This document shows positions 1 to 8,310 of a DNA stretch of 21,248 nt, one piece after another. The stretch's first letter is position 1. Each line of letters opens with the position of its first letter. Origin of the DNA: Clostridiales bacterium UBA6363 (GTDB taxonomy: Bacteria; Bacillota; Clostridia; UBA1381); assembly GCA_002438865.1 (NCBI GenBank), contig DJRJ01000025.1, forward strand, positions 1 through 21,248, given 5' to 3'. Under the pieces are notes generated by a model that saw nothing but the letters and a program-made list of their open reading frames with translations, was not told the origin of the DNA and did not search any database. A program made the position numbers and the translations under genes.

Positions 1-31
1 TTTGATTTTTGCGAACGGCATTTCCGTCCAA

Positions 32-58
32 GAGCGTGTCGACTTTTTCGGCACGCTC
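32..58 (+). other. Hairpin upstream of the terminator
   Basis: The arm GAGCGTGTC (32-40) pairs with GGCACGCTC (50-58), nine pairs with one G-U, around a short T-rich loop. It lies just before the terminator at 61-87. It may belong to the 3' end of an upstream transcript or be a scattered palindromic unit. No complete gene can be assigned to bases 1-60. Confidence 0.5.
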
Positions 59-60
59 AA

Positions 61-87
61 CGTCAGCCATACGGCTGACGCTTTTTT
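61..87 (+). terminator. Intrinsic terminator of the upstream transcription unit
   Basis: A perfect 8-bp stem, CGTCAGCC (61-68) with GGCTGACG (73-80), and a 4-base loop are followed by C and six T (82-87). The T run lies only on the plus-strand side, so it ends plus-strand transcription arriving from before the window and separates it from the S10 promoter about 75 bases further on. Confidence 0.85.
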
Positions 88-157
88 GCAAAACAGAATT
101 CAAAAAAGACCGATATACACTAATATTTAAAAAAAATTATTTTTTTGCAAAAAAAGC

Positions 158-186
158 TTGATTTTTGGCTTCGGGTATGTTATTAT
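158..186 (+). promoter_or_regulatory. Promoter of the S10-spc-alpha operon
   Basis: TTGATT (158-163) and TATTAT (181-186) are separated by 17 bases, and TG at 178-179 gives an extended -10. A-tracts and T-tracts at 121-157 resemble an UP element. Transcription would begin near 193. This is the only well-formed promoter seen before the ribosomal genes and suits a very highly expressed operon. Confidence 0.8.
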
Positions 187-192
187 ACTACG

Positions 193-465
193 GTACGCTG
201 CCTAATTGCGGCGTGAAACATGCGTTGATGCGGGAGGTGGCCGACCTCGAGTCGGGAAATTTCCGCGGAGTATGTCCGATTTTAAACCGGGCGAAAAGTC
301 AGGAAGTATATAAGGGATCTTGCGGCTCTTGTATACAGCGGCAGAGCGATCTGCTGTCCGGAATTGTCTGTGACCCCAGCAATGCCGGTTTTATAATGCG
401 CAGTAAAGAAAAACACGGCGCGTTGTAAGTTTTGCCCGCCAACTACTTAAGGAGGCGAATTTCAC
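193..465 (+). promoter_or_regulatory. Structured 5' leader of the S10 operon mRNA
   Basis: About 270 bases lie between the predicted start of transcription and the rpsJ ATG. Visible pairings are: an 11-bp hairpin, 306-316 with 326-336; an adjacent 8-bp hairpin, 338-344 plus neighbours with 351-357; a perfect 7-bp long-range stem, AAACCGG (284-290) with CCGGTTT (385-391), which encloses both; and a 12-bp hairpin with G-U pairs, 390-401 with 418-429, followed by TTTT (430-433). GTCA (298-301) can also pair with TGAC (371-374). In gammaproteobacteria L4 binds an S10 leader to repress the operon. Which protein, if any, binds this one is unknown, and a similar autoregulatory role is inference. The ribosome binding site AAGGAGG is at 449-455. 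Confidence 0.65.
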
Positions 466-777
466 ATGGCAGTGAAAGAAAAAATCCGTATTCGTATCAA
501 AGGTTACGACCACGCGCTTGTAGACCAGTCCGCTGAGAAAATAGTGGAAACCGCTAAACGTACAGGTGCAAGGGTATCAGGCCCCGTGCCGCTGCCCACC
601 GAAAAAGAGGTTGTTACCATTCTCCGCGCTGTTCATAAATATAAGGACAGCCGCGAGCAGTTTGAAACGAGAACGCACAAAAGGCTTATTGATATAATCA
701 GACCTTCCAACAAAACTGTTGAAGCTCTGACTAATCTTGAGCTTCCCGCCGGTGTAGAGATTGAAATAAAGCTTTAA
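466..777 (+). CDS. rpsJ: 30S ribosomal protein S10
   Basis: S10 belongs to the head of the small subunit and is also the NusE transcription elongation factor that pairs with NusB. The 103-residue length is normal. The sequence shows the family signatures [13 protein letters not shown] near the N-terminus and the RTHKRLIDI stretch around residue 70. The ATG follows AAGGAGG by ten bases. It is the first gene of the supercluster, preceded by a long structured leader, and is separated from rplC by 58 bases that hold a small hairpin (GTTGG 796-800 with CCAAC 807-811). Leucine codons are CTT, CTG and CTC only, as in L3 and S19. Confidence 0.98.
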   Translation: MAVKEKIRIRIKGYDHALVDQSAEKIVETAKRTGARVSGPVPLPTEKEVVTILRAVHKYKDSREQFETRTHKRLIDIIRPSNKTVEALTNLELPAGVEIEIKL

Positions 778-835
778 TCACGCACCGCAGGTCAAGTTGG
801 TGAAAGCCAACCAATAACCAAAGGAGGAAAATCAT

Positions 836-1468
836 ATGAAAAAGGGTATTGTGGGCAAAAAGCTCGGTATGACTCAGCTTTTTGACGCAAACGGAAACGT
901 TGTTCCGGTTACCGTTATCGAGGCAGGCCCCTGCGTTATTTCGCAGAAGAAGACCGCCGAGAACGACGGCTACGAGGCTGTTCAGATAGGCTACGGCGAT
1001 TTGAAGGCTTCTAAGGTAAACAAGCCCCAAAAGGGTCATTTTGCCAAAGGCGATGTTGCTCCGAAAAAGGTTCTTCGCGAGTTCCGCTTTGAAGATATCA
1101 GCGCTATGAACGTAGGCGATATAATCAAGGCTGACGTATTTGCAGAGGGCGAGTCGGTAGACGTGCGCGGCACTTCAAAGGGTAAGGGCTACGCCGGCAC
1201 CATTAAGCGCTGGAACTTCGGAAGACTTAAGGAAACTCACGGTACAGGCCCTGTTCACCGTCACGGCGGTTCCTTGGGCGCCTGCTCAACTCCGTCAAGG
1301 GTTTTCAAGGGAAAGAAAATGGCAGGACACCTCGGCAATGAGCGCGTAACCGTTCAGAACCTGAGTGTCGTTAAAGTAGACGCGGAAAAGAACATAATCG
1401 CCGTTAAGGGCGCCGTTCCCGGTCCCAAGGGCGGAATAGTGGTTCTTTTCGACAGCGTTAAAGCGTAA
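836..1468 (+). CDS. rplC: 50S ribosomal protein L3
   Basis: L3 binds near the 3' end of 23S rRNA early in large-subunit assembly and sends a loop towards the peptidyl transferase centre. The protein starts MKKGIVGKKLGMTQ and has the central loop HRHGGSLGACSTPSRVFKG (about residues 140-160), where many Firmicutes have HRHPGS instead of HRHGGS. Its 210 residues match the family. AAAGGAGG stands in front of the ATG. The gene is 20 bases before rplD in the standard order. Confidence 0.98.
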   Translation: MKKGIVGKKLGMTQLFDANGNVVPVTVIEAGPCVISQKKTAENDGYEAVQIGYGDLKASKVNKPQKGHFAKGDVAPKKVLREFRFEDISAMNVGDIIKADVFAEGESVDVRGTSKGKGYAGTIKRWNFGRLKETHGTGPVHRHGGSLGACSTPSRVFKGKKMAGHLGNERVTVQNLSVVKVDAEKNIIAVKGAVPGPKGGIVVLFDSVKA

Positions 1469-1488
1469 GGGAAGGAGTGTTCTAAATT

Positions 1489-2112
1489 ATGCCTAATATA
1501 GCAGTAGTCGATATGGCGGGCAAAAGCGTGGGAGAAATCACCTTGAGCGACGCCGTTTTCGGAATAAAGCCTAACGCGGCGGTTATGCACGCGGCGGTTG
1601 TAAACTACCTTGCAAATCAGCGTCAGGGCACGCAGTCCACTCTGACTCGTACCGAGGTATCGGGCGGCGGCAAAAAGCCGTGGAGACAGAAGGGTACCGG
1701 TCACGCAAGACAGGGCTCTACCAGAGCTCCGCAGTGGAGACACGGCGGTATAGTTCACGCGCCGAAGCCGAGAGATTATTCTTACTCTCTCAATAAAAAG
1801 GTTAAGAGACTGGCTCTCAAATCCGCTTTGTCGGATAAGGTGCTCACAGGCGATATGATTGTTCTTGACGAGCTTAAAACCGAGACCTACAAAACCAAGG
1901 TCGTTGCCGATTGCTTAAAGGCAATAGGCGCGGGTAAAAAGACTCTCATAGTTCTTGAGGATAACAACGCGTTCGCCGTAAAGAGCATTGCCAACATTGC
2001 GGGTGCGAAATCCGCACAGGTCGGAACAATCAACACCTACGACATAATCAATGCCGACACTCTTGTAGTGGTAAAGAATGCCGTAGCAAAGCTTGAGGAG
2101 GTGTATGCATAA
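1489..2112 (+). CDS. rplD: 50S ribosomal protein L4
   Basis: L4 is a primary 23S rRNA binding protein whose extended loop lines the peptide exit tunnel. In gammaproteobacteria it also represses its own operon through the S10 leader. The tunnel loop is visible as GGGKKPWRQKGTGHARQG followed by STRAPQWRHGG (about residues 60-85), and the C-terminal half is the globular domain. Its 207 residues are typical. The stop codon shares its last A with the ATG of rplW, so translation of the two is probably coupled. Because of its possible control role it is the first candidate partner for the leader at 193-465 (inference). Confidence 0.98.
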   Translation: MPNIAVVDMAGKSVGEITLSDAVFGIKPNAAVMHAAVVNYLANQRQGTQSTLTRTEVSGGGKKPWRQKGTGHARQGSTRAPQWRHGGIVHAPKPRDYSYSLNKKVKRLALKSALSDKVLTGDMIVLDELKTETYKTKVVADCLKAIGAGKKTLIVLEDNNAFAVKSIANIAGAKSAQVGTINTYDIINADTLVVVKNAVAKLEEVYA

Positions 2113-2405
2113 TGAAAGCCGCACAGGATATCATTATAGCTCCGGTAATTACCGAAAAGAGTATGTCGGGTATAGCCGATAAGAAATACACCTTTAAGGT
2201 AGCCAAGGATGCTAACAAGATTGAGATAGCCGACGCTGTCGCAAAACTTTTCAAGGTTGATGTTGCTAAGGTCAACACAATCAACGTTCGCGGTCAGGCA
2301 AGGCGTATGGGCCGTTACAACGGCTACACCGCAGCCTGGAAAAAGGCAATCGTTACTTTAAAGGCTGATTCAAAGCCGATTGAGTTCTTCGACGGTCTTA
2401 TCTGA
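2112..2405 (+). CDS. rplW: 50S ribosomal protein L23
   Basis: L23 sits at the mouth of the peptide exit tunnel and is the docking point for trigger factor and signal recognition particle. The 97-residue sequence has the usual N-terminal IIAPVITEKSM and the central NTINVRGQARRMGR loop. The ATG shares one base with the rplD stop. Its own ribosome binding site is the GAGGAG at the end of rplD. It is followed by an 86-base gap with two hairpins before rplB. Confidence 0.97.
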   Translation: MKAAQDIIIAPVITEKSMSGIADKKYTFKVAKDANKIEIADAVAKLFKVDVAKVNTINVRGQARRMGRYNGYTAAWKKAIVTLKADSKPIEFFDGLI

Positions 2406-2413
2406 TAACCGCG

Positions 2414-2463
2414 ACCGGGAAATCAAGGATTTCCGGTGATGTATGAAGTCGAAAACAGACTTC
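2414..2463 (+). other. Twin hairpins between rplW and rplB
   Basis: The first arm ACCGG-GAAATC (2414-2424, with one bulged G) pairs with GATTTCCGGT (2428-2437). The second pairs GAAGTC (2445-2450) with GACTTC (2458-2463). Neither is followed by a T run, so they are not intrinsic terminators. They may protect the mRNA from decay, mark a processing site or bind a ribosomal protein. Confidence 0.5.
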
Positions 2464-2491
2464 GCTAAGCCAAAACAGGAGAGTGAAACAA

Positions 2492-3319
2492 ATGGCAATT
2501 AAATTTTACAAGCCGACTACTCCAGGCCGCCGCAATATGACAACTATGGATTATTCCGGGTTATCAAAGGTTGCTCCCGAGAGAAGCTTGCTTGAGCCTA
2601 TTAAAAAGAATGCCGGACGCAACAGCTACGGCAGAATCACCGTTCGCCACAGAGGCGGCGGAAACCGCAGAAAGTACAGAGTTATCGATTTCAAGAGAGA
2701 GCGTTTCGGCGTAACCGCTACCGTTCAGACTCTTGAGTACGATCCGAACCGCTCTGCGTTCATCGCCCTCGTTCAGTATGAGGACGGCGAAAAGCGTTAT
2801 ATAATCGCTCCGCAGGACTTAAAGGTTGGCGATAAGATAGTAAGCGGCCCCGAGGCTGATATTAAGCCCGGCAACGCGCTTCCGCTTATCAACATTCCGG
2901 TAGGTACTTTCTTACACAATATCGAGCTTTACCCCGGCAAGGGCGCTCAGCTTGCACGTTCTGCCGGCAACACCGCTCAGCTTATGGCTAAGGAAAACGG
3001 AATGGCGCTTTTACGTTTGCCCTCGGGCGAGCTTCGCAACGTTCCCGCAACCTGCATGGCAACCGTAGGCGTTGTATCCAATCCGGAGCACGCAAACGTT
3101 AACTACGGTAAAGCCGGACGTAAGCGTCACATGGGCTGGAGACCGACCGTTCGCGGTTCTGTAATGAACCCGTGCGATCACCCGCACGGCGGTGGTGAGG
3201 GTAAATCACCGATCGGTCGTCCGGGACCTGTTACCCCGTGGGGTAAACCTGCTCTCGGTTACAAGACCCGTCAGAAGAATAAGCGCACCGATAAGTATAT
3301 CGTAAAGCGCCGTAAGTAA
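2492..3319 (+). CDS. rplB: 50S ribosomal protein L2
   Basis: L2 is one of the most conserved 23S rRNA binding proteins and is needed for subunit joining and peptidyl transferase assembly. The 275-residue product starts [17 protein letters not shown]. The conserved C-terminal [16 protein letters not shown] contains the histidine known to matter for activity. An in-frame GTG three codons upstream (2483) overlaps the ribosome binding site AGGAGAG, so ATG 2492 is preferred. The standard Val before DHPHGG is Cys here. Confidence 0.97.
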   Translation: MAIKFYKPTTPGRRNMTTMDYSGLSKVAPERSLLEPIKKNAGRNSYGRITVRHRGGGNRRKYRVIDFKRERFGVTATVQTLEYDPNRSAFIALVQYEDGEKRYIIAPQDLKVGDKIVSGPEADIKPGNALPLINIPVGTFLHNIELYPGKGAQLARSAGNTAQLMAKENGMALLRLPSGELRNVPATCMATVGVVSNPEHANVNYGKAGRKRHMGWRPTVRGSVMNPCDHPHGGGEGKSPIGRPGPVTPWGKPALGYKTRQKNKRTDKYIVKRRK

Positions 3320-3340
3320 TTCGACGAAAGGAGATTAATC

Positions 3341-3613
3341 ATGGGAAGAAGCATTAAAAAGGGCCCTTACGTGCAGCCTGTTCTGCTCAAAAGAGTCAAG
3401 GAAATGAACGAAGCCGGCGAAAAGAGAGTTCTTAAGACCTGGAGCCGTTCTTCGACCATATTCCCCGATTTCGTCGGACACACCTTTGCGGTACATGACG
3501 GCCGCAAGCACGTTCCGGTTTATGTAACAGAGGATATGGTAGGTCACAAGCTCGGCGAGTTTGCGCCCACAAGAACTTTTAAAGGACATGCAGGTGCTAA
3601 AACAACAGGCTGA
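3341..3613 (+). CDS. rpsS: 30S ribosomal protein S19
   Basis: S19 lies in the 30S head, contacts S13 and takes part in the bridge to the large subunit near the A site. The sequence begins [19 protein letters not shown] and includes [16 protein letters not shown] and the [16 protein letters not shown] motif. It is 90 residues, slightly short of the usual 92-93 but complete. AAAGGAG precedes the ATG. It is the last gene with the CTN-rich leucine usage of the first six genes. A 73-base AT-rich gap follows. Confidence 0.98.
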   Translation: MGRSIKKGPYVQPVLLKRVKEMNEAGEKRVLKTWSRSSTIFPDFVGHTFAVHDGRKHVPVYVTEDMVGHKLGEFAPTRTFKGHAGAKTTG

Positions 3614-3686
3614 TGCTTGTAAATACGCACTGATAAATTGATATTTAAGATTAATTATAATCAACTATCGGAAGGAGGATTTCCAA

Positions 3687-4025
3687 ATGGAAGCACGAGC
3701 AGTATTAAAGTATGCACGTATTTCACCGAGAAAGGTAAAAATCGTGCTTGACTTAATAAGAAATAAGCCGGCTAACGTTGCTATGGGTATCATAAAGAAT
3801 ACTCCGAAATCAGCAAGCGAGCTTTTAGAAAAGCTTCTTGCGTCAGCAATAGCAAACGCAGTAAACAATCATGATATGGATAAAGACAAGTTGTATGTTG
3901 CAGAATGTTATGTATCACAAGGTCCTACTTTAAAGAGAATTCAGCCCCATGCACAGGGCAGAGCGTTCAAGATTTTAAAGAGAACCAGCCATATCACTTT
4001 AGTATTAAAGGAAATGGAAGACTAA
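3687..4025 (+). CDS. rplV: 50S ribosomal protein L22
   Basis: L22 binds all domains of 23S rRNA, and its beta-hairpin loop lines the exit tunnel, where changes affect macrolide binding. The family stretch ARISPRKVKIVLDLIR is at the N-terminus and the terminal GRAFKILKRTSHIT is intact. Its 112 residues are normal. GGAAGGAGG lies before the ATG. From this gene onward TTA becomes a main leucine codon (7 of 12 by eye here, none of 21 in S10, L3 and S19 together). The gap before it contains a TATAAT (3656-3661) with no well-spaced -35. Confidence 0.97.
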   Translation: MEARAVLKYARISPRKVKIVLDLIRNKPANVAMGIIKNTPKSASELLEKLLASAIANAVNNHDMDKDKLYVAECYVSQGPTLKRIQPHAQGRAFKILKRTSHITLVLKEMED

Positions 4026-4045
4026 TAAGAAAAGGAGGTTAACTC

Positions 4046-4780
4046 ATGGGACAGAAAGTTAATCCGCACGGACTTAGAGTCGGCGTTATTAAAGACTGGG
4101 ATTCTAAATGGTTCGCAGGTAAAAAAGAGTTCGGAGACCAGCTGGTTGAAGATTACAATATCAGAAAATTTGTTAAAAAAGCTTGCTACGATGCAGGAGT
4201 TGCAAAAATCGGCATCGAAAGAAAGCAGAAGAAAGTATTTATCACAATTCATGCTGCAAAGCCGGGTATAATCATCGGCAGAGGCGGCGCTGAAATCGAT
4301 AAGTTAAAGGCTGACGTCGAAAAGATGACAGGCAAGAGCGTAAACGTTAATATTATGGAGGTTAAAAACCCCGATACAAACGCACAGCTCGTTGCAGAAA
4401 ATATCGCTGCACAGCTCGAAAAGCGTATCTCGTTCAGACGTGCTATGAAGCAGGTTATGGGCAGAGCTATGAGAATGGGCGTTAAAGGTATTAAGACTGC
4501 GGTTGCAGGTCGTGTAGGCGGCGCTGAAATCGCAAGAACAGAGCAGTACCACGAGGGTACTATTCCTCTGCAGACTTTAAGAGCAGATATCGATTACGGT
4601 TTTGCGGAAGCCGCAACAACTTACGGTATCTTAGGCGTTAAGGTTTGGATCTACAAGGGTGAAATCTTAAACGTGGCGGACGGCAGACAGAAAGAAGCTG
4701 CTGCAAATGCCGCTCCCGAAAGAAAAGAAAGAAGAAGATCCGACAGAGGCGACAGAAAACCGAGAGGGGGCAGACAGTAA
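4046..4780 (+). CDS. rpsC: 30S ribosomal protein S3
   Basis: S3 binds at the mRNA entry channel, where with S4 and S5 it forms the ribosomal helicase. The N-terminal [13 protein letters not shown], the type II KH domain with the GRGG loop (residues 78-81), and the C-terminal domain with [14 protein letters not shown] are all seen. A lysine/arginine-rich tail ends the 244 residues, longer than the approximately 218 of Bacillus because of this tail. The stop shares an A with the rplP start. Confidence 0.98.
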   Translation: MGQKVNPHGLRVGVIKDWDSKWFAGKKEFGDQLVEDYNIRKFVKKACYDAGVAKIGIERKQKKVFITIHAAKPGIIIGRGGAEIDKLKADVEKMTGKSVNVNIMEVKNPDTNAQLVAENIAAQLEKRISFRRAMKQVMGRAMRMGVKGIKTAVAGRVGGAEIARTEQYHEGTIPLQTLRADIDYGFAEAATTYGILGVKVWIYKGEILNVADGRQKEAAANAAPERKERRRSDRGDRKPRGGRQ

Positions 4781-5205
4781 TGTTATTACCTAAGAGAGTA
4801 AAATACAGACGTGTTATGCGTGGTCGTATGAAGGGTAAGGCAACACGTGGCAACGTGGTATCACACGGTGAGTATGGCCTTCAGGCTTTGGAACCCGCAT
4901 GGATTACGTCAAGACAGATCGAAGCTGCCCGTATCGCTATGACAAGATACACCAAGCGTGGCGGTCAGGTTTGGATCAAAATATTCCCGAACAAGCCTAT
5001 TACCGAAAAACCTGCTGAAACTCGAATGGGTTCAGGTAAAGGTTCACCGGAGTATTGGGTAGCAGTAGTTAAGCCGGGCAGAGTAATGTTTGAAATGGCC
5101 GGTATTCCTGAGGAAAACGCTCGTGAAGCAATGCGTCTTGCAATGCACAAACTTCCCGTTAAGTGTAAGTTTGTAAAGCGTGAAACAACAGAGGATGGTG
5201 AATAA
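4780..5205 (+). CDS. rplP: 50S ribosomal protein L16
   Basis: L16 is a late-assembling large-subunit protein that helps position tRNA in the A and P sites. The sequence starts [19 protein letters not shown], has the [17 protein letters not shown] core and [18 protein letters not shown], and ends normally at 141 residues. Its ATG overlaps the rpsC stop by one base, and the AGAGGGGG in the end of rpsC supplies the ribosome binding site. That makes the pair likely to be translationally coupled. Confidence 0.98.
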   Translation: MLLPKRVKYRRVMRGRMKGKATRGNVVSHGEYGLQALEPAWITSRQIEAARIAMTRYTKRGGQVWIKIFPNKPITEKPAETRMGSGKGSPEYWVAVVKPGRVMFEMAGIPEENAREAMRLAMHKLPVKCKFVKRETTEDGE

Positions 5206-5206
5206 G

Positions 5207-5410
5207 ATGAAATTAAATGAGCTTAGAGAATTATCAACGGCTGAATTGGAAGAAAAGCTCGCAGAAAGCAAGCAGGAATTATTCAACCTGAGATTTCAGA
5301 ACGCTATTAATCAGTTGGACAATCCGATGAGAATTGGTGACGTTAAGAAAACTATCGCTCGTATTTTAACCATCATTCGTGAAAGAGAACTTACCGGTTC
5401 TGCGATGTAA
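5207..5410 (+). CDS. rpmC: 50S ribosomal protein L29
   Basis: L29 is a small two-helix protein next to L23 at the tunnel exit. The start at 5207 gives a 67-residue protein [18 protein letters not shown] that matches the family. The reading frame is open nine codons upstream inside rplP, but those residues are not family-like. The ribosome binding site (GAGG near 5190, GGTG just before the rplP stop) is weak, and the gap from rplP is a single base, so coupling is expected. The core [18 protein letters not shown] is the conserved signature. Confidence 0.96.
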   Translation: MKLNELRELSTAELEEKLAESKQELFNLRFQNAINQLDNPMRIGDVKKTIARILTIIRERELTGSAM

Positions 5411-5452
5411 TGAGCAGATAGAAGTGATACTGTCTGAAAGGAGGACTTATCT

Positions 5453-5710
5453 GTGGAAGAAAGAAACAGCCGTAAGGTTATTATCGGTAAAGTCGTAAGC
5501 AACAAAATGGACAAGACAATCGTTGTTGCTATCGAATATAGAGTAAAGCATCCGCTTTACGGAAAAATTGTAAAGCGTACCTACAAGCTGAAGGCACACG
5601 ATGAGGAGAATATCTGCTCGATCGGTGATACGGTTAAGGTAATGGAAACAAGACCTCTCTCAAAGGATAAGAGATGGAGATTGGTTGAAATAGTAGAAAA
5701 AGTTAAGTAA
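5453..5710 (+). CDS. rpsQ: 30S ribosomal protein S17
   Basis: S17 is a primary 16S rRNA binding protein with an OB fold, needed early in 30S assembly. The sequence [20 protein letters not shown], then [18 protein letters not shown] and the [18 protein letters not shown] ending define the family. The start is GTG, eight bases after AAAGGAGG (5437-5444), and there is no better ATG upstream. Its 85 residues are normal. It lies 42 bases after rpmC. Confidence 0.97.
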   Translation: MEERNSRKVIIGKVVSNKMDKTIVVAIEYRVKHPLYGKIVKRTYKLKAHDEENICSIGDTVKVMETRPLSKDKRWRLVEIVEKVK

Positions 5711-5741
5711 TATAACGAAATCCCGGAAGGAGGAAGTTTTA

Positions 5742-6110
5742 ATGATACAGCAACAAACACTTTTAAAAGTGGCTGATAACACAGGCGCAAAAGAGCTTAT
5801 GTGTATCCGAGTAATCGGAGGCTCGAAAAAGAGATATGCGGCTGTCGGCGATGAAATAGTTTGCAGCGTTAAAAAGGCAACACCGGGCGGCGTTGTTAAA
5901 AAGGGTGACGTTGTAAAGGCTGTTGTGGTAAGAACAGTTAAAGCGTCAAAGCGTGCAGACGGCTCATACATTAGATTTGATGAAAATGCAGCTGTTATAG
6001 TAAAGGACGACAAAAACCCGAGAGGTACTCGTATCTTTGGACCGGTTGCAAGGGAACTCAGAGATAAAGAGTATATGAAGATACTTTCATTGGCTCCGGA
6101 AGTACTTTAA
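5742..6110 (+). CDS. rplN: 50S ribosomal protein L14
   Basis: L14 lies at the subunit interface, contacts 16S helix 44 and is the docking site of the silencing factor RsfS. The 122-residue sequence begins [20 protein letters not shown], contains [19 protein letters not shown] and ends with the conserved [29 protein letters not shown] precedes the ATG. It is followed after 16 bases by rplX. Confidence 0.98.
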   Translation: MIQQQTLLKVADNTGAKELMCIRVIGGSKKRYAAVGDEIVCSVKKATPGGVVKKGDVVKAVVVRTVKASKRADGSYIRFDENAAVIVKDDKNPRGTRIFGPVARELRDKEYMKILSLAPEVL

Positions 6111-6126
6111 TTAGGGAGGAATTACA

Positions 6127-6450
6127 ATGAAAAAAATGCATATTAAACGTGGCGACACCGTTAAGGTTATCGCCGGCAAAGATAAGGGCAAAGAAGGCAA
6201 GGTTGTAACAGCAATTCCCGACAAGGGCAAGGTAATTGTCGAAGGTGTGGCAGTAGCTCATAAGCACCAGAAGGCAAGAGTTCAGGGTCAGGAAAGCGGT
6301 ATTATCCATGTGGAAATGCCCATCGACGCTTCAAACGTTATGAGAGTGTGTTCAAAGTGCGGTAAAGCCGCAAGAACAGGCGTTAAGGTACTTGCTGACG
6401 GTTCAAAGGCAAGATACTGCAAGAAGTGTAATGAAACATTCAACGATTAA
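6127..6450 (+). CDS. rplX: 50S ribosomal protein L24
   Basis: L24 starts large-subunit assembly and lies by the tunnel exit. The N-terminal KOW motif (HIKRGDTVKVIAGKDKGKEG) is clear. The C-terminal part has two CxxC pairs, Cys75/Cys78 and Cys98/Cys101, that could bind one zinc ion, a form found in many Firmicutes. Its 107 residues fit. GGGAGG is in front of the ATG. It lies between rplN and rplE as expected. Confidence 0.97.
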   Translation: MKKMHIKRGDTVKVIAGKDKGKEGKVVTAIPDKGKVIVEGVAVAHKHQKARVQGQESGIIHVEMPIDASNVMRVCSKCGKAARTGVKVLADGSKARYCKKCNETFND

Positions 6451-6475
6451 TTTCGAGAGGAGGTAAATTCTAACA

Positions 6476-7015
6476 ATGAGTAGAATGCAAGTAAAATATA
6501 GTAATGAAGTTGCTCCGGCTCTTATGGAGAAGTTCTCATATAAAAGCACAATGCAGATACCAAAGCTCGTAAAAATCGTAGTTAATATCGGTTTGGGTGA
6601 AGCAAAGGATAATCCTAAGGCTATCGATGCCGCTTGCGGCGATTTGGCGCTGATCACAGGTCAGAAGCCTATCGTTACAAAGGCAAGAAAGTCAGTAGCT
6701 AACTTCAAATTAAGAGAAGGTATGAACATCGGCTGTAAGGTTACCTTGAGAGGCGCTAAGATGTATGAATTCTTAGACAGACTCTTTAACGTTGCTCTTC
6801 CCCGAGTAAGAGACTTCAGAGGTATCAATGCAAACGGTTTCGACGGCAGAGGTAACTATTCCTTAGGTATTAAGGAACAGCTGATTTTCCCTGAAATCGA
6901 GTATGATAAGATTGACAAAATCAGAGGTATGGACATTAACTTTGTTACTACCGCACAGACAGACGAAGAAGCTCGTGAACTCTTAAAGCTTATGGGCGCT
7001 CCGTTTCGTTCGTAA
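6476..7015 (+). CDS. rplE: 50S ribosomal protein L5
   Basis: L5 binds 5S rRNA and the P-site tRNA in the central protuberance. The 179-residue protein has the family features [32 protein letters not shown] and the closing [18 protein letters not shown]. It begins [18 protein letters not shown] stands in front of ATG 6476. In E. coli S8 represses translation at the rplE region; no matching S8 site was recognised here. Confidence 0.98.
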   Translation: MSRMQVKYSNEVAPALMEKFSYKSTMQIPKLVKIVVNIGLGEAKDNPKAIDAACGDLALITGQKPIVTKARKSVANFKLREGMNIGCKVTLRGAKMYEFLDRLFNVALPRVRDFRGINANGFDGRGNYSLGIKEQLIFPEIEYDKIDKIRGMDINFVTTAQTDEEARELLKLMGAPFRS

Positions 7016-7029
7016 GGGAGGAGAAACTT

Positions 7030-7215
7030 ATGGCAAAAAAATCTATGGTTATAAAACAGCAGAGAACACCTAAGTATTCAACACAGGCGTATACAAGATG
7101 TAAAATCTGCGGAAGACCGCACGCTTATTTAAGAAAGTTCGGTATCTGCCGTATCTGCTTCAGAGAATTAGCTTACAAAGGTCAGATTCCGGGAGTTAAA
7201 AAGGCTTCATGGTAA
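7030..7215 (+). CDS. rpsN: 30S ribosomal protein S14, zinc-binding (type Z)
   Basis: This is the short 61-residue form of S14 in the 30S head. Cys24, Cys27, Cys40 and Cys43 in the pattern CKICGRP...[10 protein letters not shown] form the zinc ribbon. Many Firmicutes also carry a zinc-free paralogue (elsewhere in the genome) for zinc shortage; nothing in this window speaks to that. GGGAGG precedes the ATG. A palindrome AATCGG/CCGATT overlaps its stop codon (7214-7227). The symbol rpsZ is also used. Confidence 0.97.
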   Translation: MAKKSMVIKQQRTPKYSTQAYTRCKICGRPHAYLRKFGICRICFRELAYKGQIPGVKKASW

Positions 7216-7277
7216 TCGGTGCCGATTCAGAGTATAAGTACGATTTCTTTACAGAATATCGGAAGGAGGTAAAATAA

Positions 7278-7676
7278 ATGCAAATCACTGATCCTATCGC
7301 AGACCTGCTCACAAGAATCAGAAATGCGAACACATCAAAGCACGATTCTGTTGATGTTCCGGCTTCTAATATGAAGAAAGCTATTGTTGAAATCTTAAAC
7401 GATGAAGGTTATATAAAGAGCTACCAGATCATTGAGGACGGAAAACAGGGCGTTATCAGAATAACATTAAAGTACGGACCGAAGAACGAAAAGGTTATAA
7501 GCGGTCTTAAGAGAGTTTCAAAGCCCGGCTTGAGAATTCATGCGGGCGCTGACGAATTACCGAGAGTTTTAAAAGGACTCGGTATCGCAATCATATCAAC
7601 CTCAAAGGGTGTTATGACCGATAAAAAGGCAAGAGAAGAGCATATCGGCGGCGAAGTTTTAGCATTCGTTTGGTAA
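7278..7676 (+). CDS. rpsH: 30S ribosomal protein S8
   Basis: S8 is a primary 16S rRNA binder and, in E. coli, the autogenous repressor of the spc operon. The N-terminal [14 protein letters not shown], the central [14 protein letters not shown] and the C-terminal [20 protein letters not shown] are all typical. Its 132 residues are normal. GGAAGGAGG is upstream. The 67-base gap to rplF includes a hairpin, CTGTC (7699-7703) with GACAG (7710-7714). Confidence 0.98.
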   Translation: MQITDPIADLLTRIRNANTSKHDSVDVPASNMKKAIVEILNDEGYIKSYQIIEDGKQGVIRITLKYGPKNEKVISGLKRVSKPGLRIHAGADELPRVLKGLGIAIISTSKGVMTDKKAREEHIGGEVLAFVW

Positions 7677-7743
7677 GATAGAAACAAAAACTGAAAACCT
7701 GTCATAAAAGACAGAGAAAATTTAAGTTAAGGAGGAAAATCCT

Positions 7744-8292
7744 ATGTCAAGAATAGGTAGAGCACCAATCACAGTTCCGGCAGGCGTTGACGTCAAGCTG
7801 ACTGCTGATAATGAAATTACCGTAAAAGGTAAGAACGGTACTTTAACAAGAAAGCTTCACCCGGATATGATAATCAAGGTTGAGAGCGGCACTATAACAG
7901 TTGAAAGACCGTCAGAGGATAAGGCACACAAATCACTGCACGGTTTAACCAGAACACTCATTAACAATATGGTTATCGGTGTAACGGACGGATTTACAAG
8001 AGAACTCGAAATCAACGGTGTTGGTTACAGAGGTCAGATGCAGGGAAAGAAAATGGTACTTTCACTCGGATATTCGCATCCGGTTGAATATACACCCGAA
8101 GAGGGCGTTACCATCGAAATGCCCGCACCGAACAAAATTATTGTTAAAGGCGCAAGCAAAGAGCGTGTAGGCGCAACTGCTGCAAAGATAAGAACCTTCA
8201 GAGCTCCCGAACCGTATAAGGGCAAGGGTATCAAGTATGTTGAAGAACATATCAGACGTAAAGAAGGTAAAGCAGGCGCTAAGAAGAAATAA
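7744..8292 (+). CDS. rplF: 50S ribosomal protein L6
   Basis: L6 binds near the sarcin-ricin loop and the factor-binding centre. Two repeated domains are visible: the first begins [17 protein letters not shown], and the second holds [17 protein letters not shown] and ends in [20 protein letters not shown], the family signature. It has 182 residues with a lysine-rich tail. AAGGAGG precedes the ATG. Confidence 0.98.
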   Translation: MSRIGRAPITVPAGVDVKLTADNEITVKGKNGTLTRKLHPDMIIKVESGTITVERPSEDKAHKSLHGLTRTLINNMVIGVTDGFTRELEINGVGYRGQMQGKKMVLSLGYSHPVEYTPEEGVTIEMPAPNKIIVKGASKERVGATAAKIRTFRAPEPYKGKGIKYVEEHIRRKEGKAGAKKK

Positions 8293-8310
8293 AGAAAGGA
8301 GTGTTCTTAA

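Noticed and set aside
165..428. 87-codon open frame before rpsJ starting at TTG 165
   Set aside because: It overlaps the predicted promoter and the structured leader, has no ribosome binding site, and its protein looks like nothing known; the pairing stems explain the sequence better.
1354..1758. Long reverse-strand frame across rplC and rplD
   Set aside because: Antisense to two certain ribosomal genes, with low-complexity composition and no ribosome binding site.
3638..3661. TTGATA and TATAAT before rplV as a promoter
   Set aside because: The spacer is only 12 bases, too short for a sigma-A promoter. The perfect -10 alone is not enough in such AT-rich sequence.
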